Shown here: piece by piece, positions 32,251-40,292 of the stretch | How positions within the stretch are numbered: position 1 is the first letter of the stretch | How the letters are laid out: each line of letters begins with the position of its first letter | NCBI GenBank assembly: GCA_016930795.1 | Contig: JAFGFY010000040.1 | Span: 1 to 40,292 of the forward strand | Source of the DNA: Deltaproteobacteria bacterium | Lineage (GTDB): Bacteria > Desulfobacterota > DSM-4660 > Desulfatiglandales > HGW-15 | Reading direction: 5' to 3' | Length of the DNA: 40,292 nucleotides | Made by a program: the position numbers and the translations under genes | Notes under the pieces: generated by a model | Told to the model about the DNA's origin: nothing | Databases searched by the model: none | What the model saw: only the letters and a program-made list of their open reading frames with translations

Positions 32251-33614
32251 TGATGGACTGGTTGCTTGTGTGGCAAGTCTTTAAGATCTTACTTGCCTTT
32301 GGCTCAATTCTGTTAACCATCATCACTATCATCGGCATTTGGCGGCTTCGAGGGGTTCTCCATTGGAGGCATTTCCTCCAAAACGAACTCAAGGACCTGA
32401 ATAAGGAGGCTGTAACAGCCAACAAGGCTCGACGGCGTGCCCTTGAGCTGGTGAAGGATCGTTGTCAGAAGGCGTGTCGGGCTTCTTCGCCTGAACTAGG
32501 GGAGTTGCTGGAGATTTCTTCTTTTGTGCGGTCCATTGCCGGTTGCTATCATAAAGGCGCGGAAAAACCTGAATGGAAGATATCTGTCGGTCGGTTCATT
32601 CACGCCGCCCAAGAACTTGTCCATCAGTTAGAGTTGATCCTAAGCCGGCCTGGATTTCGGAGACTAGGGCGAGTTCGCATTCGCCATATCAGACAATCCT
32701 TTGAATGGTACGAACACGCACGAAAGAATCGGATTGTTCAGTATCTGAGACGTAACATGAATTTGATCAAGAAGGCCCTTCGGATACGGTTCGTCATTCT
32801 CCCTGATCCTTTTTCCTGGTTGGCCTATCTTTCCAATCGATTGACCGTCATAACCCTTACCAGATGCCTGCTGGTGGATATCTATCTTTTTGTGGGAAAA
32901 ATGGCTGTTGACGCCTATGACGATGAAAATCAAAGGGACACTCCAGTGGCTGGGATGGGTGAATTAGAGAAGACCCTGGATGATTTGGACTCTCTGGAAA
33001 ATCTTGAGTCCGACATCAGTGACCCGCAAATTCGACGAATCCGCGATCGCCTGGTGGGCTTTCCTTCTCTGGTGACTTCCAGTCCGGGGCTTAAAGAATG
33101 GAAGGAGGCGCTCGTTCAAACCGCTTGCATTGTTGCCAAAAGGCATTTTCCTGAATCGGTAAGGCCTTTGGAGGAAGCCGCCTTGGGCCCGCTCTTAGCA
33201 AGAAGTCGGGTTTGGATTAAGTCTCTGTGCGAGGCTGATGCGTTCCCAATATTTAATAGACTCTACATGGTTAGGATAGAATCGCTTTACAATATGAAAT
33301 CCTTTGCCGACACCCTTCTTCCCAAAAAATTCAGAAGTCTGATGAAGAAAGGTTGGGAGATGTACGGATGGATGAAATGGCCGCTCAAGGGCTATCGATG
33401 GATTAAGAGGGGATCACCGGCCGGAGCGGCTATGGGTGTAGGATGGGTGTTGGCCAAAAGGGGCGTCATCAATCTTGTCTATCGCCGGACCTATGATATG
33501 GCTTACAAAGAGTTGAAGATCGTTTACCGTCAATCTCGATCTTCCCCTTTGTCACAGGAAAGCGGGTCTATGACCGGTGGTATTGCTGTGATCCGAGGAG
33601 AAGAGAATATTTGA
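32250..33614 (+). CDS. Hypothetical membrane-anchored protein
   Basis: About 454 residues, family not recognised. One strong N-terminal membrane segment (VFKILLAFGSILLTIITIIG) precedes a basic, helix-rich region. A second moderately hydrophobic stretch lies near residue 200 (LTVITLTRCLLVDIYLFVGK), an acidic stretch follows (ELEKTLDDLDSLENLESD), and a C-terminal GSPAGAAMGVGWVLAKRG segment resembles a glycine-rich membrane-associated helix. ATG 32250 or 32253 are equally possible starts. It lies between the pentapeptide-repeat protein and a small three-helix membrane protein, so the three may work together at the membrane (inference). Confidence 0.72.
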   Translation: MMDWLLVWQVFKILLAFGSILLTIITIIGIWRLRGVLHWRHFLQNELKDLNKEAVTANKARRRALELVKDRCQKACRASSPELGELLEISSFVRSIAGCYHKGAEKPEWKISVGRFIHAAQELVHQLELILSRPGFRRLGRVRIRHIRQSFEWYEHARKNRIVQYLRRNMNLIKKALRIRFVILPDPFSWLAYLSNRLTVITLTRCLLVDIYLFVGKMAVDAYDDENQRDTPVAGMGELEKTLDDLDSLENLESDISDPQIRRIRDRLVGFPSLVTSSPGLKEWKEALVQTACIVAKRHFPESVRPLEEAALGPLLARSRVWIKSLCEADAFPIFNRLYMVRIESLYNMKSFADTLLPKKFRSLMKKGWEMYGWMKWPLKGYRWIKRGSPAGAAMGVGWVLAKRGVINLVYRRTYDMAYKELKIVYRQSRSSPLSQESGSMTGGIAVIRGEENI

Positions 33615-33634
33615 TTTGAGAAATGGTTGTTTAA

Positions 33635-33952
33635 ATGAAATCAATTAAGAATATCAAGATTCCGATTATCGTCATGACCGCGGTGGCTAGTCTTATTGGT
33701 ATGGCAGAGCTTTACTGGCTAAGATCTCAAAAGAGTCTCGATTTTGGAATATGGGAATTTGGGGTCTATATGTTGCCTTGGCTTTGCATGTCCGCGGGTT
33801 TTTTGGCTTTGTTGCATTTGAATCTGTTTTCTCCTGAAAGAGCCAAGATGAGAACTCAGATCATATCCTGGATTGGTTTTGTGATGGTGACGAGCGTGCT
33901 GTTGGCTCTATGGATCACCATAGTCAGTAGATTCATCTTATTGCCATCATAA
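33635..33952 (+). CDS. Small membrane protein, three predicted segments
   Basis: A 105-residue protein with hydrophobic segments at about 9-28, 42-63 and 79-100. No family recognised. It starts 20 bases after the preceding gene and is probably co-transcribed with it. The only visible polar feature is the loop NLFSPERAKMRTQ between segments 2 and 3. No terminator is evident before the convergent nitrilase gene. Confidence 0.65.
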   Translation: MKSIKNIKIPIIVMTAVASLIGMAELYWLRSQKSLDFGIWEFGVYMLPWLCMSAGFLALLHLNLFSPERAKMRTQIISWIGFVMVTSVLLALWITIVSRFILLPS

Positions 33953-34057
33953 AGGAAAGGTCCCGCATATTTTCCAGCCCATCTCCACTGATGCGACCAC
34001 TTCATCAATGGACCGCTCGGATGAATCATGGATACTGGAAATTCCAGACACTAAAAA

Positions 34058-34870
34058 TTAGTTTCCAAGAGGTCTCAATAACGCGTCATAGAATTGAGGG
34101 CGTCTGTCCACGAATCGATTATTTTGGACGGTGATTTTCTTGTCTCGTGCTTGAATGACGTCAATGTTCACAACCGATACACCGGGTTCTGCCTCTGCCA
34201 ACCCGGTGAGAACCTGACCCCAGCAATCCAGTATCTGACTTTTGCCCGTGAAGATCAGGGGGGGCTTTCCCCCTCTGGCTTCGCTTCCGACTCGATTTGC
34301 CGTGGCTGAGAAGACCCCATTTTCCAGAGAGCGGGTGGTCATGGCCTGTTGACATTGACTGAGTACGAGATTGGCCGGATGGCAGATGATATCAGCCCCC
34401 TCCAACGCCAGAACCCTTGCGGATTCCGGAAACCACCAGTCAAAACAGATCATTACCCCTATTTTCGCCGGGCCTAAATCAAAGACCTGAAATCCGCTAT
34501 CACCCGGATCGAACCAATCCTTTTCTTCCGCGAAAAGGTGCGTCTTTCGATATTTGCCGATAAACCCCTCCGGCCCCACCACCGCAGATCCATTGTAGAT
34601 GTGGTCTCCATCCCTTTCAGCCATCCCAAAGACAAGGAAGTCCCCTTTTCTCTTGGCAAAATCGATCATGGCTTGACAGGTTTTTCCCAATGGGATCTCT
34701 TCGGCCAATGATTGGGCCTCTTCTTTGGAGAGGAATTGGTATCCCGTGTTGAAGAGTTCAGGCAAGACCATGAGATCAGTCTCGACATCGGTCAGCACCT
34801 GTACGGCTTGTTCAATATTGAGGTCTACTTCACCGAAGACGGGATTGTTCTGATATACACCGATTTTCAT
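34058..34870 (-). CDS. Nitrilase-superfamily carbon-nitrogen hydrolase
   Basis: A 270-residue nitrilase/omega-amidase-type enzyme that hydrolyses a carbon-nitrogen bond of an amide or nitrile. The Glu-Lys-Cys triad is visible: Glu in VLPELFNTGY, Lys in KYRKTHLF, and Cys in GVMICFDWWFPE. Branches such as amidase, carbamoylputrescine hydrolase or deaminated-glutathione amidase cannot be separated from sequence alone. ATG 34870 is selected because GGAG lies six bases upstream; ATG 34873 is also possible, and the frame extends to 34960 without a better site. It converges with the gene ending at 33952. Confidence 0.9.
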   Translation of the reverse strand: MKIGVYQNNPVFGEVDLNIEQAVQVLTDVETDLMVLPELFNTGYQFLSKEEAQSLAEEIPLGKTCQAMIDFAKRKGDFLVFGMAERDGDHIYNGSAVVGPEGFIGKYRKTHLFAEEKDWFDPGDSGFQVFDLGPAKIGVMICFDWWFPESARVLALEGADIICHPANLVLSQCQQAMTTRSLENGVFSATANRVGSEARGGKPPLIFTGKSQILDCWGQVLTGLAEAEPGVSVVNIDVIQARDKKITVQNNRFVDRRPQFYDALLRPLGN

Positions 34871-34954
34871 CATGTTCTCCTGGCTTTTGTCTGGAAATAG
34901 TTCTTCATTCGATTGAAGATCCCTGCAGTCCCGCTGAAGGCAGGATAGGGAATC

Positions 34955-35126
34955 TCCCAAATGTAAGGAAGTATTTATTGTAATTCGCTTGCCCCGTTAA
35001 ATTCTTTCGGTTACTAAAAGCCTAATTTAACGGGGCGAGATAACCCCGCAGCCCGTCCTCCGTCCCGCTGAAGCGGGACTACGGACGGACAAGCTACGGG
35101 GAATGCGCTCGCTGTGCATTTTCAAT
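34955..35126 (-). repeat. Hairpin repeat element, copy 2 (with insertion)
   Basis: The inverse of copy 1 at 18107-18238, including the stem around tcccgctgaagcggga and the end cattttcaat. Relative to copy 1 it carries about 48 extra bases with a perfect 13-bp hairpin (gccccgttaaatt at 34991-35003 with its inverse at 35024-35036). It fills most of the 428-base gap between the nitrilase start and the ACT gene. A degenerate piece of the same hairpin (cagtcccgctgaagg) precedes it near 34926. Confidence 0.8.
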
Positions 35127-35217
35127 TTTATTCTGAAACATGACATTATAACAGGGGCTGTAAATCATCAAGTCGATATCCCCACTGCACCAAGTCTGTG
35201 TTGGGGTTTCACAGCCA

Positions 35218-35246
35218 TTGACGTACCAAGGTATATTCCCTATACT
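35218..35246 (+). promoter_or_regulatory. Sigma-70 promoter for the ACT-UPF0210 operon
   Basis: TTGACG (35218-35223), exactly 17 bases, TATACT (35241-35246). One mismatch to consensus in each box. The predicted start near 35253 is about 46 bases before the ACT gene. Confidence 0.68.
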
Positions 35247-35298
35247 TTCCCCTAACAATCGGGAATTTCTGTGACATAAACTAATCTGGGGTCATGAT

Positions 35299-35577
35299 AT
35301 GGAAAAAGAACTGCTTTTCATCACGGTAATCGGAAAGGATAGAAAGGGCATTGTCGCAAAGATTTCGACACTTCTATACGAATACGACATCAATATCGAG
35401 GACATTAACCAGAAGATCATGGACGACTATTTTGTTATGATTATGCTCGTGGATATGAAAGAGTCAAAACAGAGCCTGGAACGAGTCCGTGCGGAGCTTG
35501 AAAAGATTGGTGACACACTTCAAGTGAAGATCCAGATTCAGCACGAGGATATTTTTAAAATGATGCATAGGGTGTAA
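35299..35577 (+). CDS. ACT-domain protein, UPF0237 family
   Basis: A 92-residue single ACT domain (LLFITVIGKDRKGIVAKIST, then INIEDINQKIMDDYFVMIML) of the UPF0237 type, related to glycine-cleavage regulator GcvR. It probably binds an amino acid and acts on its operon partner. It is three bases from the UPF0210 gene. This two-gene unit is conserved across many Gram-positive and anaerobic bacteria, and its function is not established to my knowledge. Confidence 0.92.
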   Translation: MEKELLFITVIGKDRKGIVAKISTLLYEYDINIEDINQKIMDDYFVMIMLVDMKESKQSLERVRAELEKIGDTLQVKIQIQHEDIFKMMHRV

Positions 35578-35580
35578 GAG

Positions 35581-36939
35581 ATGTCCATATCCGCCGAAGA
35601 AGTATTTGAAACCGCTAACATGATTCTTCGTCAGAATCTTGATATCCGAACGACAACCCTAGGAATCAACCTAAAGGATTGTATTGATAACGATTTCGGA
35701 AGATTTACAGATAATGTGTATCAAAAGATTCTTAAGCACAGCCTTCGTCTTATCAGAGAAGCGGACAAGCTTGAGATCAAATACGGCATACCCATTGTAA
35801 ATAAACGGATCTCCGTCACACCAATCAGTCTCATCATGGAGACCCATTGCTCAAAACAGAGCTTTGTTGAGATGGCCAAAACACTCGATCGGGCGGCAAA
35901 GGATGGCGGGATTGATTATATCGGAGGATTCGGTGCTTTTGTACAAAAAGGACTCACCGATTCTGACAGGGTTCTGATCGAGTCTTTGCCGGACGTGTTT
36001 GCCTCAAGCGATAGAGTCTGCTCATTCTTGAATGTGGGCACCAACGTTGCCGGAATGAATCTGGATGCCATCAATATGCTCGGTCATATGCTCAAAGAGA
36101 CGGCTTCAAAAACCAAAGACGCGGTTGGCTGCGCGAAATTTGTTGCCTTTGCCAATGCTCCTGAAGACAATCCCTTTATGGCAGGGGCTTATCATGGGAT
36201 TGGGGAACCTGATACGTCACTGAATATCGGTGTGAGCGGGCCGGGTGTCGTGCACAGTGTTGTGGAAAAAAACAGGGATTGCGACCTCACACAGCTGTCA
36301 GAGATCATCAAAAGAACAGTCTTCAAGGTCACGAGAAGCGGGGAATTGATCGGTCGGGAACTGGCCAAGAACCTCAATGTCCCTTTCGGGATTGTGGACA
36401 TTTCATTGGCACCCACCACAGCTCAGGGGGACTCTGTGGCGAATATTATCGAGGCATTTGGAATTGAATCTATCGGCGCACACGGGACGACAATGGCTGT
36501 GGCACTGCTCATGGATGCCGTAAAAAAAGGTGGTGCCATGGCGAGTGGCAATGTGGGAGGATTGAGTGGGACGTTTATCCCGGTCAGCGAAGATTCGGGC
36601 ATGATCGAGGCGGTCAGAAAGGGGGCTCTCGACCTGAACAAATTGGAGGCCCTCACTTCCGTCTGCTCAGTAGGGCTTGACATGTTCGCTATTCCCGGCG
36701 ACACCCCGGCTGAGACCATTAACGCGATTATTGCCGACGAATTGGCGATTGGTGTCATTAATAATAAGACGACCGCCGTAAGGGTTATTCCGGTCCCGGG
36801 AAAAAAGGCCGGAGAATCCGTGGATTTTGGGGGGCTCCTTGGTGAGGCGCCTGTGATGGATGTGAATCCCTATTCCGCCAGGGATTTCCTGAAAAGAGGA
36901 GGCAGATTGCCGGCTCCCGTGACAAGTATGAGGAATTGA
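35581..36939 (+). CDS. UPF0210 / DUF711 family protein
   Basis: A 452-residue member of the UPF0210 (DUF711) family, of normal length. It begins [21 protein letters not shown] and contains the family segments [25 protein letters not shown]-like glycine loops ([13 protein letters not shown]), [17 protein letters not shown] and [10 protein letters not shown]-like [15 protein letters not shown]. The fold is related to glycyl-radical-like alpha/beta barrels by prediction, but no reaction is known to me. Coupled to the ACT protein upstream, which suggests amino-acid-responsive regulation of an enzyme (inference). Confidence 0.93.
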   Translation: MSISAEEVFETANMILRQNLDIRTTTLGINLKDCIDNDFGRFTDNVYQKILKHSLRLIREADKLEIKYGIPIVNKRISVTPISLIMETHCSKQSFVEMAKTLDRAAKDGGIDYIGGFGAFVQKGLTDSDRVLIESLPDVFASSDRVCSFLNVGTNVAGMNLDAINMLGHMLKETASKTKDAVGCAKFVAFANAPEDNPFMAGAYHGIGEPDTSLNIGVSGPGVVHSVVEKNRDCDLTQLSEIIKRTVFKVTRSGELIGRELAKNLNVPFGIVDISLAPTTAQGDSVANIIEAFGIESIGAHGTTMAVALLMDAVKKGGAMASGNVGGLSGTFIPVSEDSGMIEAVRKGALDLNKLEALTSVCSVGLDMFAIPGDTPAETINAIIADELAIGVINNKTTAVRVIPVPGKKAGESVDFGGLLGEAPVMDVNPYSARDFLKRGGRLPAPVTSMRN

Positions 36940-37035
36940 CGAGATCCCCGATTTCCATTGGGCTAAACTTTCGGTGACTAGGAATGTTTCACAATGGATT
37001 GAGTTTTTCTCTGTAAATGGTGTCTAATATTAAAA

Positions 37036-37617
37036 ATGACCCATGGCTGGACTGAAGATGAGCTGATCGAGAGGCTTAGGAAAGGGCAAGAAGAGGCCTA
37101 CAGAGTCCTCGTTCGTGAATACCATTCAAGACTTTACAGTCTGGCCTGCGGAATCACCCTAGACAGAGAGGAGAGTCAGGATATCCTTCAGGAGGTGTTC
37201 CTAAAAGTATGTTCAAATATCAAGGGATTCAGAGGAAAGTCCTCGTTATTTACCTGGTTACGACGTATAACGGTGAACGAATCCCTGAACTGGCGGAGGC
37301 GGGCAAAGAGGAGATTCAGATGGAAACACCAGCCCCTTGAAGCAGGGGAGATTGAAGGTGGGCTGGATCTGGAAAGCGAAGACGCCGGCCCGGAGGTCAT
37401 GTACCAAAAAAAGGAACTTGAAAAGTCATTGAATAACGGGTTAAATTCATTGCCGGAAGAGGCGAGGACCATATTTATCCTTCGGGAGTTGGAAGGGCTT
37501 TCATACGAGGAGATCGCGGCGCAGTTGAATCTCAGGAAGGGCACTGTGAGTTCCAGGCTTTTCTATACCAGGCAGAGACTAAAGGAATTCCTGGAAAGAG
37601 GTCAGGGGAGGAGCTAA
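37036..37617 (+). CDS. ECF sigma factor (RpoE-like)
   Basis: A 193-residue group 4 sigma factor. Region 2 is at about 15-85 (VREYHSRLYSLACGITLDRE, then DILQEVFLKVCSNIKGFRGK with the typical TWLRRITVNESLNWRRR), and region 4 at about 130-185 (LPEEARTIFILRELEGLSYE, EIAAQLNLRKGTVSSRLF helix-turn-helix). There are no extra domains. The next gene, one base away, encodes a zinc-finger anti-sigma factor, so activity is probably controlled by its release. I could not identify an autoregulatory promoter in 36940-37035. Confidence 0.94.
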   Translation: MTHGWTEDELIERLRKGQEEAYRVLVREYHSRLYSLACGITLDREESQDILQEVFLKVCSNIKGFRGKSSLFTWLRRITVNESLNWRRRAKRRFRWKHQPLEAGEIEGGLDLESEDAGPEVMYQKKELEKSLNNGLNSLPEEARTIFILRELEGLSYEEIAAQLNLRKGTVSSRLFYTRQRLKEFLERGQGRS

Positions 37618-37618
37618 C

Positions 37619-38104
37619 ATGCAGGGGAATCTTTCTCACTGTGATTCGGAGTTGATCAGCCGATACTATGATGGGGAGCTTGGGAGGGTGGAACGCTCTC
37701 AGGTGGAAAGCCATATCCTCGTGTGCTCTTCCTGTAAGAAAATGCTTGAAGACCTGAAGACGATTTCCAGCCAATACGGGGCCCATCTTGCGCGTCAACC
37801 TATCGGGATTGATACCCGTGAAACCGAAGAACATGTCCTGGACCGGCTTCGGAGAGAAGAGACCCCGTGGTGGGCCAAAGTGAAAGAGACTTTTCTTTCA
37901 AAGAAGATTCTAGTCTCTGCCACGGCTACAGCGTGCGTGGCTCTCTTGCTTATTACTGTTTTGCGGGTCCCTGTTCCTGACAGCCCATCGGCTATTGTCG
38001 CCTCAGTTTCCGGAGATGTCTCATCCATCATCATTCTAGAAATTCCTGAGACCCGCCAAACGATCCTCTGGTTCAATGAACGCCCTGAAGGACAAAGCCT
38101 ATGA
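37619..38104 (+). CDS. Zinc-finger anti-sigma factor (membrane)
   Basis: A 161-residue anti-sigma factor. The N-terminal zf-HC2 domain has the ligands His and Cys of SHCDSELISRYYDGEL plus HILVCSSCKKML (H-x3-C-x2-C). One membrane segment follows at about 101-118 (LVSATATACVALLLITVL), leaving a short periplasmic tail rich in hydrophobic residues. It presumably binds the sigma factor encoded immediately upstream. Its stop overlaps the start of the next gene by four bases (ATGA). Confidence 0.9.
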   Translation: MQGNLSHCDSELISRYYDGELGRVERSQVESHILVCSSCKKMLEDLKTISSQYGAHLARQPIGIDTRETEEHVLDRLRREETPWWAKVKETFLSKKILVSATATACVALLLITVLRVPVPDSPSAIVASVSGDVSSIIILEIPETRQTILWFNERPEGQSL

Positions 38105-38553
38105 AAAGATATGGAATAACTTTGTTATGCGCCGTTATCGTTTCAATCCTCATGGCACAAGCATATCAGGCCTGGTCAGAAACGACCATTGATCTGAGTG
38201 TCAAAACCATCCTCGCTTCCCAAAAGCCCGGACAGAGTGATCCCAATCTTAAGAACTTCACGAACGGAATGAAAGACGTCTTTGGCTATTCTTCATACAA
38301 ACTTTTGAGTAGGGACAACCTAAGACTGAATCAAGACAACTCCGGCAGGATTTCTCTCCCAGGAAACCGTTCCATGAAGATCACTTCAAAGGGAATATCT
38401 GGTGATCGGGTGACCCTACAGGTAGAAATATTTAGGGATAGCAAACAGATATTTCAAACCGTCGTGCGCCTTCTTAACGATAGCGAAGTGACCGTGGGGG
38501 GGCCTAAACACGAAGACGGGAATCTGCTGATCAATATTTTCGCATCTTTTTGA
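38101..38553 (+). CDS. Secreted/periplasmic hypothetical protein
   Basis: A 150-residue protein with a signal peptide (RYGITLLCAVIVSILMAQAYQAWS, cleavage likely after residue 26). The mature part is small and probably beta-rich, containing SYKLLSRDNLRLNQDNS and RVTLQVEIFRDSKQIFQT. No family recognised. It is translationally coupled to the anti-sigma factor, making it a candidate target or stress sensor of this sigma system (inference). Confidence 0.78.
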   Translation: MKRYGITLLCAVIVSILMAQAYQAWSETTIDLSVKTILASQKPGQSDPNLKNFTNGMKDVFGYSSYKLLSRDNLRLNQDNSGRISLPGNRSMKITSKGISGDRVTLQVEIFRDSKQIFQTVVRLLNDSEVTVGGPKHEDGNLLINIFASF

Positions 38554-38699
38554 GTCTTTCCTGCACTTCAAAGGAAAGATATGATACCGTATTATTTATT
38601 CCAGCACTTTTTTAACGGGTCATTCAATTTTCCCCTTGACATCTCCATAGAATCGTATAAGTTGCCGAATCTCAAGGAAAGGAGTAGGGAATATATCTC

Positions 38700-38862
38700 A
38701 TGGAATGGGTAGACTGGACAATGATTAATCGCACTCTTCTGGACCTTTATGGTCTTTGTCGGCGGGGTTGTGTATAGCTATTATTATCTATTTTTATATC
38801 AAAACCCCGCAAATTCTTGCGGGGTTTTTTTTGGGGGGGTCATCAAGAATCGCCAGAAGTGA
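38700..38862 (+). pseudogene. Possible small membrane protein with frameshift
   Basis: ATG 38700 is preceded by AAAGGAG (about 15 bases upstream) but its frame ends at 38777 after 25 codons. One frame away, from 38725, the sequence encodes LIALFWTFMVFVGGVVYSYY, a convincing membrane helix. A one-base slip near 38724 would join them. The helix frame runs through the terminator hairpin, which argues against a normal gene. It may be a decayed gene or chance. The rest of the 333-base gap 38554-38886 shows only the terminator. Confidence 0.25.
38805..38832 (+). terminator. Rho-independent terminator
   Basis: Stem CCCCGCAA/TTGCGGGG with a four-base loop, followed by eight T residues and preceded by AAAA. 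It stands between the ECF sigma operon and the MATE gene, and could work in both directions. Confidence 0.92.
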
Positions 38863-38886
38863 ATTCGTTCAATATCAGGTGCAACC

Positions 38887-40266
38887 ATGAAAATGGATCG
38901 ATTTATAGATGAATTCTATCGAGGTCCCGGAGGCATCAAAGCGCTCCTAACCATAGCTACGCCCGTTATGATTAGCTATGGGACGGAAACGGTTATGATG
39001 TTTACGGACAGGTTATTCCTCTCCAGACTGGGAAGAGAGCACCTTTCTGCGGGTATGAGCGGTTCCATGACCACCTTCCTTTGTATGTCGCTATTCTTGG
39101 GTATTGTGAGCTATGTCAATGCTCTTGTGGCGCAACACTATGGGGCAGGCAAGAAGGCCTATTGCTCCAAGGCTTTGACCCAGGGGCTCATTATTTCTTT
39201 GCTCAGCTATCCGATAATGATTTTCGTAGCCTTCCAGGCAAAGTGGCTTTTTGTCAAATCAGGCCACGCTCCGGATGTTGTTGAACTGGAGTACGCTTAC
39301 TTATCCGTACTCATCTATGGTTCTCTCATTTCCTGCTTTCGGACTGCCTTCAGCTCATTCTTCGCGGGAATAGGCAGGACCAGGATCGTGATGATCGCGA
39401 ATTTCTTGGCTATGTTGCTCAATATCCCTTTTAATTATGTCTTCATTTTCGGCAAGCTTGGTTTCCCGGCCATGGGGATTCGGGGAGCGGCCTATGGTAC
39501 CCTTATTGGCATTTTTGGCGGTCTTCTCCTGTTGCTTTTCGCATATTTCCAGGAGTCGAACCGAAGGGAGTTTCAGATAGATGAATCCTTTGTCATTCAC
39601 CAGGACCTGTTAAGGAAGCTGGTGCGATACGGTTTTCCATCCGCCGTTGAGCTGACATTGAATATCTCTGCTTTTACCATTTTTCTGCTGTTGTTTCAGT
39701 CCTATGGGAAGTCGGTCGCTGCGGCCGTGACAATCGCGTTTAACTGGGATCTTGTCTCGGTGATTCCCATTCTCGGATTAGGCATCGGATCGACAGCCCT
39801 CGTTGGACAGAGGTTGGGGGCGCGAGATATACCATCGGCGAAACAGGCCTGCCTTTCAGGTGTGATTATCGCGTTTTCTTGGGCTATGATGATGTCAACC
39901 ATATTCCTGAGCGCAACAGAATACTTAGTGCGTGTCTTTATCCCAAGTGATATTGCTGAGTTCGCGGATGTGCGCCCCCTCGGCATCATACTCCTTCGGC
40001 TGACATCATTGTATCTCATATTTGACGCTTGTTTGGTCATTATAGGCGGCGCCCTTAGAGGAGCCGGGGATACGGTATGGATTATGTGGATGTCAGTTGC
40101 TCAACACTGGCTCATGATGATGGGGCAGTATTACTTGATAAAGATCAGACATATATCTCCAACCAACTCATGGCTCTTATTTGTGGGATTTGTTATCGTG
40201 CTGAGTATCACATTTATGCTTCGATACCGATCAGGAAGATGGCAACAATTCAACTTGGTGGAGTGA
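38887..40266 (+). CDS. MATE family multidrug/metabolite efflux transporter
   Basis: A 459-residue inner-membrane protein with about 12 hydrophobic segments in two homologous halves (about 15-235 and 240-450), the MATE fold. The first half has MMFTDRLFLSRLGREHLSAG and a loop with VNALVAQHYGAGKKAYCSKA. The second half repeats the pattern with GLGIGSTALVGQRLGARDIPS. Such proteins export cationic drugs or metabolites using sodium or proton gradients; the substrate is not predictable. AGGTG lies six bases upstream of ATG 38887. It follows a terminator, so it is an independent transcript. The last 26 bases of the window hold nothing recognised. Confidence 0.94.
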   Translation: MKMDRFIDEFYRGPGGIKALLTIATPVMISYGTETVMMFTDRLFLSRLGREHLSAGMSGSMTTFLCMSLFLGIVSYVNALVAQHYGAGKKAYCSKALTQGLIISLLSYPIMIFVAFQAKWLFVKSGHAPDVVELEYAYLSVLIYGSLISCFRTAFSSFFAGIGRTRIVMIANFLAMLLNIPFNYVFIFGKLGFPAMGIRGAAYGTLIGIFGGLLLLLFAYFQESNRREFQIDESFVIHQDLLRKLVRYGFPSAVELTLNISAFTIFLLLFQSYGKSVAAAVTIAFNWDLVSVIPILGLGIGSTALVGQRLGARDIPSAKQACLSGVIIAFSWAMMMSTIFLSATEYLVRVFIPSDIAEFADVRPLGIILLRLTSLYLIFDACLVIIGGALRGAGDTVWIMWMSVAQHWLMMMGQYYLIKIRHISPTNSWLLFVGFVIVLSITFMLRYRSGRWQQFNLVE

Positions 40267-40292
40267 ATGCTTTAGGATTCTGACTCCTTTAT

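Overview
The window looks like a chromosome segment of an anaerobic bacterium of the Desulfobacterota (deltaproteobacterial, sulfate-reducer or syntroph type). This is inferred from gene content: a 2-oxoacid:ferredoxin oxidoreductase, an acyl-CoA dehydrogenase with its ETF, a NuoE/NuoF-type flavin system with an [FeFe]-hydrogenase-like sensor, and DUF116 embedded in a def-fmt-rsmB-rpe operon. No 16S gene is present, so the assignment rests on family knowledge.

Layout. 1-202: two class II serine tRNAs (GCT, cut by the window edge, and TGA), minus strand. 492-5012: minus-strand housekeeping operon def-fmt-DUF116-rsmB-rpe. 5205-8546: plus-strand HD-domain phosphohydrolase, TonB-like protein, a DnaJ/CbpA-type co-chaperone and a PP-loop tRNA-thiolation-like protein. 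8726-9574: an unrecognised membrane coiled-coil protein between two MITE-like inverted repeats.

10002-17858: a tightly packed nine-gene minus-strand operon: NuoE, DRTGG protein, RsbW-like kinase, a hydrogenase-like iron-sulfur protein (HydS-like), second DRTGG protein, PHP phosphoesterase, second GHKL ATPase, 2Fe-2S ferredoxin, and a large NuoF::GltD fusion, ending at a clear terminator. It resembles the surroundings of electron-bifurcating [FeFe]-hydrogenases, yet no catalytic HydA lies in it. I regard this as the most interesting locus.

18713-21854: korDABC plus a tandem-ACT protein. 22379-25419: acyl-CoA dehydrogenase and etfBA. 25750-30518: an unknown protein, then PspF and a PspA-NfeD-flotillin operon with a well-placed sigma-54 promoter and an IHF-like site (envelope-stress module). 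30733-33952: a membrane pentapeptide-repeat protein and two unrecognised membrane proteins. 34058-34870: a nitrilase-family amidohydrolase. 35299-36939: the ACT (UPF0237)/UPF0210 pair. 37036-38553: an ECF sigma factor, its zinc-finger anti-sigma and a secreted protein. 38887-40266: a MATE transporter.

Intergenic DNA is rich in non-coding repeats: a hairpin element present twice in opposite orientation (18.1 and 35.0 kb), a 203-bp element with 29-bp inverted ends, a nested inverted duplication at 25.5 kb, and several degenerate short tandem repeats. No CRISPR array, intact insertion sequence, prophage or rRNA was seen.
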